The notes under the pieces: generated by a model
The model's input: only the letters and a program-made list of their open reading frames with translations
What the model was told of the DNA's origin: nothing
Database searches by the model: none
Translations under genes and position numbers: made by a program
Part shown: piece after piece, positions 42,600 to 53,216 of the stretch
How positions within the stretch are numbered: position 1 is the first letter of the stretch
How the letters are laid out: every line of letters starts with the position of its first letter
Assembly (NCBI GenBank): GCA_947561395.2
Contig: OX387192.1
Span: forward strand, 9,646,221 to 9,710,220
Source of the DNA: Buxus sempervirens
Taxonomy: Eukaryota > Streptophyta > Magnoliopsida > Buxales > Buxaceae
Length of the DNA: 64,000 nucleotides
Reading direction: 5' to 3'

Positions 42600-44295
42600 T
42601 AATTAAGTCCTCACAACCCCTGTTACAAGTCCTCACAACCACTGTTACAAGTCCTCACAACCCCAGTTACAAGTCCTCACAACCCCTGTTACAAGTCCTC
42701 ACAAGCCAAGTTACAAGTCCTCACAACCCCTGTTACAAGTCCTCACAACCCCAGTTACAAGTCCACACAACCCAAGTTACAAGTCCCTCACAACCCCTGT
42801 TACAAGTCCTCACAACCCCAGTTACAAGTCCTGTCAACCTCTGTTACAAGTCCTCACAACCCTAGTTACAAGTCCTCACAACCCCAGTTACAAGTCCTGT
42901 CAACCCCTGTTACAAGTCCTCACAACCCCTGTTACAAGTCCTCTTAACCCCTGTTACAAGTCCTCACAACCCCAGTTACAAGTCATGTCAACCCCTGTTA
43001 CAAGTCCTCACAACCCCAGTTACAAGTCCTGTCAACCCCTGTTACAAGTCCTCACAACCCCAGTTACAAGTCCACACAACCCAAGTTACAAGTCCCTCAC
43101 AACCCCTGTTACAAGTCCTCACAACCCCTGTTACAAGTCCTCACAACCCCAGTTACAAGTCTTGTCAACCCCTGTTACAAGTCCTCACAACCCTAGTTAC
43201 AAGTCCTCACAACCCCAGTTACAAGTCCCGTCAACCCCTGTTACAAGTCCTCACAACCCCTGTTACAAGTCCTCTTAACCCCTGTTACAAGTCCTCACAA
43301 CCCCAGTTACAAGTCCTGTCAACCCTTGTTACAAGTCCTCACAACCCCTGTTACAAGTCCTGTCAACCCCTGTTACAAGTCCTCACAACCCTAGTTACAA
43401 GTCCTCACAACCCCAGTTACAAGTCCACACAACCCAAGTTACAAGTCCCTCACAACCCCTGTTACAAGTCCTCACAACCCCAGTTACAAGTCCTGTCAAC
43501 CCCTGTTACAAGTCCTCACAACCCCAGTTACAAGTCCACACAACCCAAGTTACAAGTCCTCACAACCCATGTTACAAGTCCTCACAAGCCAAGTTACAAG
43601 TCCTCACAACCACTGTTACAAGTCCTCACAACCCCTATTACAAGTCCTCACAAGCCCAGTTACAAGTCCTCACAAGCCTGTTACAAGTCCTCACAACCCC
43701 TGTTACAAGTCCCTCACAACCTCTGTTACAAGTCCTCACAACCCCTGTTACAAGTCCTGTCAACCCCAGTTACAAGTCCTGTCAACCCCTGTTACAAGTC
43801 CTCACAACCCTAGTTACAAGTCCTCACAACCCCAGTTACAAGTCCTGTCAACCCCTGTTACAAGTCCTCACAACCCCTGTTACAAGTCCTCTTAACCCCT
43901 GTTACAAGTCCTCACAACCCCAGTTACAAGTCCTGTCAACCCCTGTTACAAGTCCTCACAACCCCAGTTACAAGTCCTGTCAAGCCCTGTTACAAGTCCT
44001 CTCAACCCCTGTTACAAGTCCTCACAAGCCCAGTGACAAGTCCTGTCAAGCCCTGTTACAAGTCCTCTCAACCCCTGTTACAAGTCCTCACAACCTCTGT
44101 TACAAGTCCTCACAAGCCCAGTTACAAGTCCTCACAAGCCCTGTTACAAGTCCTCACAACCCCTTTTACAAGTCCTCACAACCCCAGTTACAAGTCCTCA
44201 CAAGCGAAGTTACAAGTCCTCACAACCCCAATTACAAGTCCTCACAACCCCAGTTACAAGCCCGGTTACAAGTCCTCTCAACCCCAGGTACAAGG
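42600..44295. repeat. 22-bp satellite array, about 77 copies
   Basis: The unit is GTTACAAGTCCTCACAACCC plus two bases, repeated head to tail with common variants (CCTGTCAACC, CACACAACCC, CCTCTTAACC) and a few 1-bp shifts. Open frames across it are by-products of repetition. Variant units recur in blocks, so higher-order repeats are likely. Confidence 0.97.
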
Positions 44296-44349
44296 GCTCG
44301 CATGTGTAAGGATTTTAAAAACATTAAGTACGACGTTTTTTGAGCGAAT

Positions 44350-44740
44350 TCCGCGCGCGCGAGCGTCAAGGGTATAATAATAATAATAATACCTCAGAAA
44401 AGCCCAGGGTGGCGGTTTGGGTACGATTTACCCTCGCTCGAGCGTCAAGGCTTAGGTAATCGCTACTCAGAGAAGCCCGAGAGTGGCGGTTTTGGACCGA
44501 TTTCGGCTTGCTCGAGCGTCCAGGCGTGATTCTACATTATCAGAAAAGCCTAGGGTGGCGGTTTGGGTGAGATTTGCGCTTGCTCGAGCGTCAATGTTTT
44601 GGTAATATAAACTCAGAAAAACCCAGGGTGGCGGTTTTGGGCTGATTTAGGCTCGCTCGAGCGTCAATGCTCAAGAGGGGAATCTCAGAAAACCCGAGAG
44701 TCGCGGTTTGGGGGAGATTTGCACTCGCTCGAGCGTGAAG
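44350..44740. repeat. About 73-bp GC-rich tandem repeat, six copies
   Basis: CTCGAGCGTC recurs at 44437, 44511, 44583, 44655 and (as CTCGAGCGTG) 44728, with a partial first unit at about 44358; spacing is 72-79 bp. Each unit also has CTCAGAAAAGCCC and GGTGGCGGTTTGGG. The array sits inside the fold-back element. Confidence 0.9.
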
Positions 44741-45292
44741 GTTAGGTGGAGTACGCTCAAAGTGTTTAAACGCGTACATGAGCAATTTTTTGAAAACGGC
44801 CCGAGTTGGGCGTTGGCTGATTCCTCTTGGGCGTTGGTTGGCTCAAAAACCGGAGCCAGCCAATTTCCTCTCAAAAAAATTATACATGACACTTAAATGA
44901 TCACTTACTTAAGGTGATGTCACTATTTGAACATGTTCTAGCTGTTGCAGGAAAGTGAAACTGGTTGGAAATCAAGGATTCACGCAACAGAGAAAGCTAT
45001 ATCAGATCTTTTCTCTGCCTCTTCAATGTTATAAAGAATTTCAATTCCAACAGCTTGAAGCAATTTCTTCAAATGAATCTCCAGACCCAAGGATAAACCC
45101 ATACAGTTCAATAGTTCTGCGGGCCCGCTCAACAAATTTGTGGATGAATAGCTCTTGGGCGTTGGCTGGCTCAAAAACCGGAGCCAGCCAATTTCCTCTC
45201 AAACGGCTGATGAGGAGTGGGACCACCTGGGACGCGTGTCGTCCCCAAGCGCTCCCAAGAGAAATCCAATGAGGATTTCCTCGTAGAGGAAA

Positions 45293-46560
45293 ACGACTCG
45301 TGTATTGGAAGGTTGAGAACCAGTGATCCGTAAAAGGTTTAATTGAATGAGACCCTTTGACAGCGTGTCAAACATATACTTTTATTTTTAAAAAATAAAC
45401 TTCTGATATCATTTTATCTCATATATTTAGATGGGTAAGTTTGTCTTTTTACTTTTTTTTAACTTTCCAGATGATACCCATCAATAATTTCCTCTCCCTC
45501 ACATGTCCTCACCCCACTTGTACAATCAACAAAGCCGTGTTACACGTGTACCCCACTTGTACAATAAACGAAGCCAGCTTTATATCAAAATAAAATTTCA
45601 GTGCCGTACATTTTTGTTTGTTTTGAAACACTTGAAATATTAAAAATCAAATGACCATTAGATAGGTACGTAACGCATATTTTGAGGCTTGTACAAATTA
45701 AGATAATGTATTTATTTATAGGTAATGGAGAGAGTGCCTATTCATTTGAATAGTTTGAACAGAACAAATCATTCATCCATCCAATTGGTCAGTAGCCAAC
45801 AGCTGATTACCATGTTAGAAAATAACTATAATACTAGTCTAGACAATCCCAATTTTTCCTTCAAGGTTTTTGGAATATCAGTTTCTCACCCTGAGATTTG
45901 GTATATTGAACAATCCCTCTCTTTTAAAGGACTGACTGTTAAAATTCTAACATTGTTGATAAGGTAGTAAGTGATAATACATTTATTAACAAGTTTTGGC
46001 CCTCATATTCTGGTTGTTTAAACTTAAATACCAATATTACAATTTAGTGAGTTGATCCAATGTTTACAACATTGGCTTAACGGAAAACAACCATACTCGA
46101 TTCACATTTGCCATAATGTTATTCTTGGTACTAAGGAATAAATAAAGCTCTTTATTTTAAAATGTGAATAAGCGGGGGTAAATTTAACAATTAACATTTG
46201 ACTCATGATTTTAACTGTTTTTTTTTTTGAAAAAAAAACCCACTATCAATAATGGCATTCCATTAGAGGAAGGAGGATTGAGGCAGACCCTGATCTGTAG
46301 ATTAATATGATTTTAACTCTCAAGCTTCTAAGATATGAAGCTTATTACAAACAAAAAATGTGAGGACAATAAACTAGAATTTTAAAAATCTCAAGAAGAG
46401 GGGAAAGTGGGATTGTTAGAAACCTCAAGAGGTAAACTATAAATATCCTTCAAAAAAACCAAAAGAATTTTTTTTAGATTTCAATGAGGAGAGAGAAAAT
46501 ATTGCTGACATGGAAACCCACCCTTAGATAAAGCTTTTACTCGCTCATCCGTAAAGGATT
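45293..46560. other. Intergenic DNA
   Basis: AT-rich. An 80-codon frame at 45725-45967 has no recognisable feature and I do not support it as a gene. Nothing else is seen. Confidence 0.5.
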
Positions 46561-46601
46561 TGAATCCAACTGGCAAAAAATAGCCTTTATCGCCTGGGCT
46601 G

Positions 46602-46753
46602 AAATCGTCTACCGCCCCCTCACAGAAATTTTTTTGAAATGGGAGCTGTTTTTAAAAAAAACAGAATTGAAAAATGTGAACCGTGAGATGGGAGCATCTC
46701 ACGGTTCACATTTGGGCGGTATCGTCTGCCGCATTTTCATGCGGTAGACGATT
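46602..46753. repeat. Nested perfect palindromes upstream of fructokinase
   Basis: Arms 46672-46689 and 46696-46713 are an 18-bp perfect inverted repeat around a 6-base loop (core AACCGTGAGAT / ATCTCACGGTT). Outside it, ATCGTCTACCGCCCC (46605) pairs with GGGCGGTATCGTCTGCCGC and GCGGTAGACGATT (46716-46752). This could be a small fold-back transposon or a regulatory hairpin, about 330 bp from the fructokinase ATG. Confidence 0.75.
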
Positions 46754-46988
46754 CCATCCCCGCCTTATCGCCACATCAAACTATAAAGCTGTCATGGAAG
46801 AAAAAGTAATAATTATAAATCACAACCACTTCAAATTATAAAAAAGGAAAACGCCTAAAATCCTTTCCCCAAGTATAGTAACCCCATAATAAAACTTCTC
46901 ATTTTTAGTATTTCTTTAATTTATTAATCAACGCCAGCCAAAGAAGACCATCTTCTTCTCTCCCCCCAAATCTCTCCCATTCTCTCGC

Positions 46989-46995
46989 TATAAAT
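46989..46995 (+). promoter_or_regulatory. TATA box of the fructokinase gene
   Basis: TATAAAT sits in a CT-rich promoter and UTR (46950-47083), 95 bp upstream of the ATG, which predicts a start near 47020. Confidence 0.6.
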
Positions 46996-47083
46996 CTTCA
47001 ACCCCATCTCTCACATTTCCCTCTCTCTTTATCCTTTTCTCTCTCTCAACCCCATCTCTCTAAGCTTCTCTCTCTCTCTCAAG

Positions 47084-49371
47084 ATGGCCTTAGAGAATGG
47101 AGTTCGCCACAATAACAGCTCCGGCGGTCTCATCGTGAGCTTCGGCGAGATGCTCATAGACTTCGTGCCGACGGTATCTGGGGTGTCTCTGGCAGAAGCG
47201 CCGGGATTCTTGAAGGCTCCGGGAGGGGCTCCGGCGAACGTCGCCATAGCCGTATCCCGGCTTGGCGGTCAGTCTGCCTTCGTCGGAAAGCTCGGCGACG
47301 ACGAGTTCGGTCACATGTTGGCCCAAATCTTGAAAGACAACGGCGTTAATGGCGACGGCATCTTGTTCGATACCGGCGCCCGCACCGCACTCGCCTTCGT
47401 CACCTTGCGTTCCGACGGCGAACGTGAATTCATGTTCTATCGTAACCCGAGCGCCGACATGCTCCTCACCGCCGACGAGCTCAATCTCGAGCTCCTCAAA
47501 AAGGTCCATAATCGCATCACGTAGCGGGTCTGACCCGAACCGATATTGAAATCTTAGTTGTAATTAGATATGGCATAAGTTCGGTTAAAATCGATAAACC
47601 GAACCGAACCAAAGCTATTAGGGTTGGTTTTAGATTGTCCCATTAAAACCAGTAAGCCAAACCCCAAACCAAACCAAAGTCAGTTTTGGGTTTGTATTAA
47701 TCAATTTCGGTCTGGTTTTGGTTTTATTCTAAAAAATTGAGTTGGTTTTGGTTTGGTTTTGGGTTAGAGTATGCGGTTCAGTTTGGGTTTTTCTCAAAAT
47801 CGAACCGGTACCTACCCTAGTTGTGGATTGTGATGTGCGTTTAATAGATAAAGCACGGTCAATTGAAGGAAAATATTTTAAAAGTTTTAGTGTAATTAAC
47901 CGGGTCTTGATCTAGACCCGAATATGACTTATAGAACCCGTTTCAAAATAGGTTCATTGCCACCTTAGTATTCATCAAGATGTTTCAAACGCTATTGTGA
48001 TAACTCAGTTCGTGATTATTAATTGTTTGCAGGCTAAGATATTTCATTACGGATCGATAAGCTTGATCACGGAACCATGTAGATCGGCGCATCTACGTGC
48101 AATGGAGGTGGCGAGGGATGCCGGGGTTCTTCTATCCTACGATCCGAATCTCCGGTTGCCGTTGTGGCCGTCAGCCAAGGAGGCGCGGGAGCAGATCATG
48201 AGCATCTGGGAGAAGGCGGAGGTGATCAAGGTCAGCGACGTAGAGTTGCAGTTCCTGACTTCAAGAGATGAGGTTGATGATGAAGGTGCATTGTCACTGT
48301 GGCACCCGGGTCTCAAGCTCTTGCTGGTGACCCTTGGAGAAAAGGGCTGCAGATATTATACCAAGGTATAAAAAGAAAAAAAAACATTCCTTTAGTTCTC
48401 ATTTTGCTATGAATTGTTATTTGCTAGGTGTGACATCCTGATTCCATATCTTAGGAAGAACACTTAAACAAAGAGGCGTCTTTTGGGACAAAACCGTGCG
48501 GGTTTAAACCCAAAACGGACAATAAACCCAAAACGGACAATACCTCGCTAGATTAGGATGCTATATAGAATACCCCAAATCCATGATTTGAAGGCCCAGT
48601 TTAAAAGAATGTAATGTAATATGAAGAAATAAGAAAGATTGAATTAAATGTATTCTGTAATACCTAGTGATGGCTGTATATGTTTTTGTTTTGTTCAAAT
48701 GTAGCATTTCCATGGAGAAGTGGCTGCGTTTACAGTGAAAGCTGTGGATACAACTGGTGCAGGAGATGCATTTATTGGTGCTTTACTCTCGAAGATTGTT
48801 GATGACCAATCTGTCCTCGAAGTATGTATCACTATCATCATTACAACCATTATCACTACCGTTACTACCATTATAATCTAAAGTTACAAACTAAGCAAAG
48901 TTTAGATAAGCTTTTCTCATCTTGTTTTGAGCTCATAACCTTTATTAATATCAAGCTTTATTTAAGCAAGTCAAATTTAGAGCTTGAGCCAAGATCAGCT
49001 CGTTGATAGCCCTACAAGATCTTTATAATTTCTATGGGGATTATAATATAAACAATAATGGATTAGGTAGGATTTATGAATGTTAGGTGAGACTTGTTAA
49101 ATGAAGCATTCAACAACCCACCAAGAATGGCGGAATTTATATTAGATTAAGTGGGGCCTAGTTCTCTTCTTGCATCATTAGTTGCAGACATGCTGTCCAA
49201 CATATTCATGACTTTCTTTTCCTTTTGGATAATTTCTTGCAGGATGAAGAGAGGTTGAGGAAGGTACTCACTTTTGCAAATGCTTGTGGGGCAATTACCA
49301 CCACCAAAAAGGGAGCAATTCCAGCTCTTCCAAATGAGACAGAAGTCCTCAAGCTTGTACAAGGGGAATAG
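47084..49371 (+). CDS. Fructokinase (pfkB family), four exons
   Basis: The enzyme phosphorylates fructose with ATP in the cytosol, feeding sucrose breakdown products into glycolysis and starch synthesis. Exons are 47084-47503, 48033-48365, 48705-48821 and 49243-49371, all with GT-AG introns in phase 0, giving 332 residues, the usual length. Exon 1 has the N-terminal pfkB pattern ([51 protein letters not shown]). Exon 2 has [31 protein letters not shown]-like text and [16 protein letters not shown]. Exon 3 carries the signature [20 protein letters not shown] with the catalytic Asp. Exon 4 ends [20 protein letters not shown]. All key residues seem present and no break is seen, so it should be functional. 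Intron 1 carries a GGTTTTGGTTTGG-rich repeat. Confidence 0.96.
47577..47825. repeat. GGTTTTGGTT-rich repeat in fructokinase intron 1
   Basis: This part of the intron reads AAACCGAACCGAACC near one end and GGTTTTGGTTTGGTTTTGG near the other, ending in ACCCTAG. It looks like the common non-autonomous hAT-like repeat of plant genomes; a related stretch is at about 50640-51115. Confidence 0.45.
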
Positions 49372-49535
49372 AGAGACTCTTTTTGAGTTTCCTTTTCTTT
49401 TTCTTTTTTTCTCTTTGATTTCTCCGATTGAGTTGCAATTTTATCTTCAATTTAAAGAGGGGGCCCCATTATGTCAACATTCTTCTCTCTTCACAAAATG
49501 ATGAGAGGGGAATGGCATGCAGTAATCTTCCATCC

Positions 49536-49541
49536 AATAAA
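49536..49541 (+). terminator. Candidate polyadenylation signal of fructokinase
   Basis: AATAAA lies 165 bp after the stop codon, followed by a T-rich stretch. It is the first good signal downstream. Confidence 0.45.
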
Positions 49542-50036
49542 ATGTATTTCTTGTTTGCAGAGTTCATTACTTCCTTTGATTAAAGCAATAGAAATACTAC
49601 AAAAATGAACTCTGTTGATTGTTAACTCTCTCTCTCTCTCTCTCTTTTATTTATTTATTGGGTAAGAATGAATTGGAGAGCACAAATGGATCCCTTTAAT
49701 ATAAACTTGAAACTATATTAAATTGTGCTGCTAACTTAACTAGTGGTTAGAAGGGCATTGTTGACTGCTGATTGAGGTTGCAATATAATATCAGACAGAA
49801 GATAAAAATAAAGAGAAAAAAGTTGTTGGGATTTATTAGTTATTTCTTTATAGTGCTTCAAGAAGAATTTTAAGGGTATTTTGGGCATTTAAATTTGAGG
49901 TTTTATTTCCAGCAGCCGTTTGGTTGGCTTTCTTCTTCATTTTCACCAACCCATGCTAAAAATAAGGAAAATTTTAATGTAGCTAACTGATGTGGTTCAA
50001 GAAATGGTGTATTTCAAGCAAAACAGAAGACCTGAA

Positions 50037-50178
50037 CACAAAAATATACACTGCCTCCTCAGACACATTTTCTGCTTTGTGCAATGATGATGAGGCCAAA
50101 TCCAAACAAAAATATAAATTGCCTCCCCGGACACATTTTCTGCCTTGTGCAATGATGATGTGGCCAAATCCAAACCAT
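50037..50178. repeat. 68-bp tandem duplication
   Basis: Two adjacent copies share ACACATTTTCTGC and TTGTGCAATGATGATG at an offset of 68 bp, with a few differences. The surroundings (49640-50640) otherwise hold no supported gene. Confidence 0.8.
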
Positions 50179-50639
50179 CCATTAACATGAGAGTCTCTAG
50201 ACAAAGGCACATGGATTGTATTTCACCTTATACAATTAAGATCCTATGGGACATTTATCTACAACCTTATGTGAAGCCTGCATTGGGATCATGCCATGTG
50301 TATTGTGAATGGCATATCTGTAAATTTTTAAGCAATCCTGTGAAAAGCTGCAAATAAAATTGCAGATAAAGGTCCTACAGGATGTGAACTGCAACTTATA
50401 TGGTCCTTATTAATATTCATATAGAGGATTTGTCTCATCTAATCAGAGTCCTCAAAAAAAAATTTTTTATATTAAATTCTACACAAGAAATGCCTTGGAT
50501 TTAATACAGTATTAACATGTAGAAAAGGCTTTAGAGCTAAAACCCAGTACCCATGGCAAAAGTAGCAAAATCTAAAATCTAAAATACCAATTACGAGTAA
50601 TTCAAGGAACAGGATAAGTATAGGAACTTGGGGTGAAAC

Positions 50640-51115
50640 TTGGGTCGGTTTGATTTGGGTTTTGAGGTCAACCCAAGACCAAATCGAAAATATTTCAATC
50701 AACTCGAATAGAATCGAATTGAAAACCGAAAATATAAATTGAATTGAAAATAAATAAAAAAGCCGAAACCCAAACCAAACCGAACTGGATTACATGAGAT
50801 CAATTCAGTTCGGGTTAGACTAATACAAGCTTATGCTCAAACAAGGGTATTGTTTGTAATATCCTCAAAGTATAAAGGTAGACTTTCAAAGTTTAATATA
50901 TATTGTATATATATAAAAAATTAGGTTAACTTGGTTCTGTTTAGTTTAGGCAAATATATGAAATTTGGTTTGATTCGATTTAACCAAGCATCAAACCCAA
51001 AACCGATCCGACTTAGTTCAGCTTTGGGATTTCTGGACTAAAACCAAACCAAACAACTAAAAAACTGAATTGAAGCTGGTTTGGGTTTGTTTTTAACCAG
51101 ATCAAGTTGCACCCC
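50640..51115. repeat. Interspersed CCAAACC/GGTTTGG-rich repeat
   Basis: The stretch begins with TTGGGTCGGTTTGATTTGGG and ends with GGTTTGGGTTTG and ACCCCC, with many CCAAACCAAACC words. It resembles non-autonomous hAT-like repeats. No coding content. Confidence 0.4.
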
Positions 51116-51141
51116 CAACAAGAACTACAGTTTTAACTTTC

Positions 51142-51595
51142 GGAAAATTATTGTTAAATTACCTTTTGGATGACATGACCTATTGGTCATAACCTTTTTG
51201 TAAATGATCAAATGAGGACGGAAATGAAAAAAAATATAAACCATTTGATCCTATTGATCGATTAAAGTTCATTGATGAAGAATTATAAGTCAAGTGATCG
51301 GAATTACAAGTCTCTTGATAAGGATTACAAGTCCATTGACGGGGAATTACAAGTCAGATGATAGGAATTACAAGTCCGTTGATGGAGGAATTACAAGTCG
51401 GATGATGGGAGTTACAAGTCTATTGATGGGATTACTCTCATTATTTGACTTGTAATTCATCATCAATGGACTTATAATCCATAAATAGGATCAAATGGTT
51501 TATATTTTCTCATTTCCAAATTCATTTGATCATTTGCTGAAAAGGTATGACCAATGGATCATGTCATCCAAAAGATAACTAAATAGTAATTTTCC
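51142..51595. mobile_element. Small fold-back element with TTACAAGTC array, 454 bp
   Basis: Inverted ends of about 130-150 bp (GGAAAATTA...CTTTTGGATGACATGA and its complement at 51595) surround a short tandem array of about six units with core TTACAAGTC and TTGATGG-like linkers (51290-51425). Nearby TTTTAA words on both sides might be a decayed target duplication. It has no coding capacity. Confidence 0.75.
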
Positions 51596-51931
51596 TTTTA
51601 ATTTTATTGGTACAAATGGACACGATATTTTTTATACAACTCAATACAACCTTATTGGCATCATTAAATACCCGTATTAGTTGGTAAATATCGGTTGGTA
51701 TGACTTGATACCGACCACTACCAATACAAGGTTTTAAACCTTAATGAACCATTAAAGGTACTAAAGAAACAAGAACTACTCATCAGATAGAAATTTTCAA
51801 ATTAAAAAATGACCCATGCCTTTTTTATCCTCCATCTCACAGCCCCATCTTTCACTGACAATTTATGCAAAACCACTCTAGTTTGTTTTTGCTTGAATTC
51901 CTTCTCATTCAATTAGGCATTTAATTGATAA

Positions 51932-51933
<2 letters not shown>

Positions 51934-52005
<72 letters not shown>
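51934..52005. repeat. (AT)36 microsatellite
   Basis: An uninterrupted AT dinucleotide run of 72 bp. Confidence 0.97.
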
Positions 52006-52008
<3 letters not shown>

Positions 52009-52184
52009 AGATAAATCACATTAGACATGAATATAAGATCACTAAAGTGAGCATCAATAAGTTGTTCTGTTGCATCTTGCTTAGATAGGATTTACAAATA
52101 CCCAGTAAGACAGTACAATCAACTAATACAACACCTCTAATTATGTTAAAATAAAAATTGGTTCCAGAACAAATTATTTAGAAT

Positions 52185-52290
52185 TATGAATTACATCTTT
52201 TCCACACATTTTCTCTAATTATTATATGAAATAAGTTTAATAATAAAAATGAATGACCATGATTGTCTCTCAATAATGACCACAAGAATT
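52185..52290. repeat. Left member of about 105-bp direct repeat around the LINE
   Basis: This stretch (CACACATTTT, AAAATGAATGACCATGATT) matches 53106-53216 with scattered differences. The pair brackets the LINE remnant. Confidence 0.7.
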
Positions 52291-52329
52291 ACTTGTCAGA
52301 AGTATGAACTAAAATAGGACAAAGAAAAT

Positions 52330-53105
52330 GGATGAGTGGATGAGTCATATTCAAGATAAGATGCTTTGGTATATGTTATTTGTAGATGATATAGTCTTGA
52401 TAGGTCACACTAGAGAAGAAGTGGTAGGTTAAAATTGTGGAAATACTCTTTTAATATAAATAACAATGTAATTAATGAAACTATTAGAATTGACAATTAG
52501 AATATCCCTTAAAATAATAAGTTAAAATATCTTTGATCAGTGGTACAAAAATATGGAGAAATTGATGAAGATGTAGCATATAAGACCAGAGTTGGTTGAC
52601 TTAAGTGGTGGTGGTGGTGGTAAGGTGTGTGTCCAACTTAAATTAAAGGTAAAGTTTTGAAAGACAGAAATTAGACCAACTATGTTTAACAATATATAAT
52701 GTTGGGCAGTAAAGAACCAATATGTTAAGAAGATGAGTGTTACTAAGATAAGGATGCTAAGATGAACTTGAGGCAAAACTAAAAAAAGACAAAGTAAGAA
52801 ATGAAGACATTTGGAAGTGGTTAGGTATAGCGTGCATTAGGGGTAAAATAGAGGAGAGTAGGTTAAGTTGATTTGCACATATAAAGCAGAGACCCAGAGA
52901 TACACCGGTAAGAAGGTGTGAAAAGATACATATTAAAGGTTCTAAGAGATCAAGAAGAATACCTAAAAAGACTTGGAATAGAGTTAATAAATCAAGACTT
53001 ACAAAAATATAAATTAACTGAAAATATGATTTTTGACAGAGCGGGATGAAAGAAATAATTCATGTCACCAACCCCACTTTGGTGGGAATTGGCTTATGAT
53101 GATGA
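52330..53105 (+). mobile_element. RTE-type LINE remnant (3' part of reverse transcriptase)
   Basis: Conceptual reading with several stops gives WYMLFVDDIVLIGHTREEV (the RT catalytic block), then words for the C-terminal part (AVKNQYVKKMSVTKIRMLR, KDKVRNEDIWKWLGIA, then a block ending in HVTNPTLVGIG). It finishes in a TGATGATGATGA tail at 53093-53105. RT wording and tail fit plant RTE-like LINEs as I remember them. It is 5' truncated and long dead. Confidence 0.8.
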
Positions 53106-53216
53106 TGAACTACAATTCCATCTTTTTCACACATTTTTTTCTAATGCTTTTCTCAAATAACTTTGGTAATAAAATTGAATGATCATGATTATCTCCCAAT
53201 AACAATCAAATGCTAG
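53106..53216. repeat. Right member of the direct repeat around the LINE
   Basis: Diverged copy of 52185-52290, beginning directly after the LINE tail. Confidence 0.7.

Larger units (their letters stand above)
42461..45292. mobile_element. Fold-back element with inverted ends around satellite arrays, 2.8 kb
   Basis: The left end (42461-42589) and right end (45162-45292) are inverted copies of one roughly 130-bp sequence, sharing TTTCCTCTACGAGGAAA at the outer edge and GGCTGGCTCC...GAGCCAGCC at the inner edge. A third, partial inverted copy lies at 44834-44872. Between them are a 22-bp satellite and a 73-bp repeat array. No transposase is present and I see no clear target duplication, so the class (MULE-like or other fold-back) is open. 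Confidence 0.7.

Noticed and set aside
42600-44295. CRISPR-like array
   Set aside because: Units are contiguous 22-mers with no unique spacers, and the DNA is plant nuclear.
42575-44377. Several 96-114 codon frames rich in SPHNP/CYKSSQP repeats
   Set aside because: By-products of the 22-bp satellite; frames shift with each irregular unit.
45725-45967. 80-codon frame as a gene
   Set aside because: No domain, no promoter or splice signals and no relation to neighbours.
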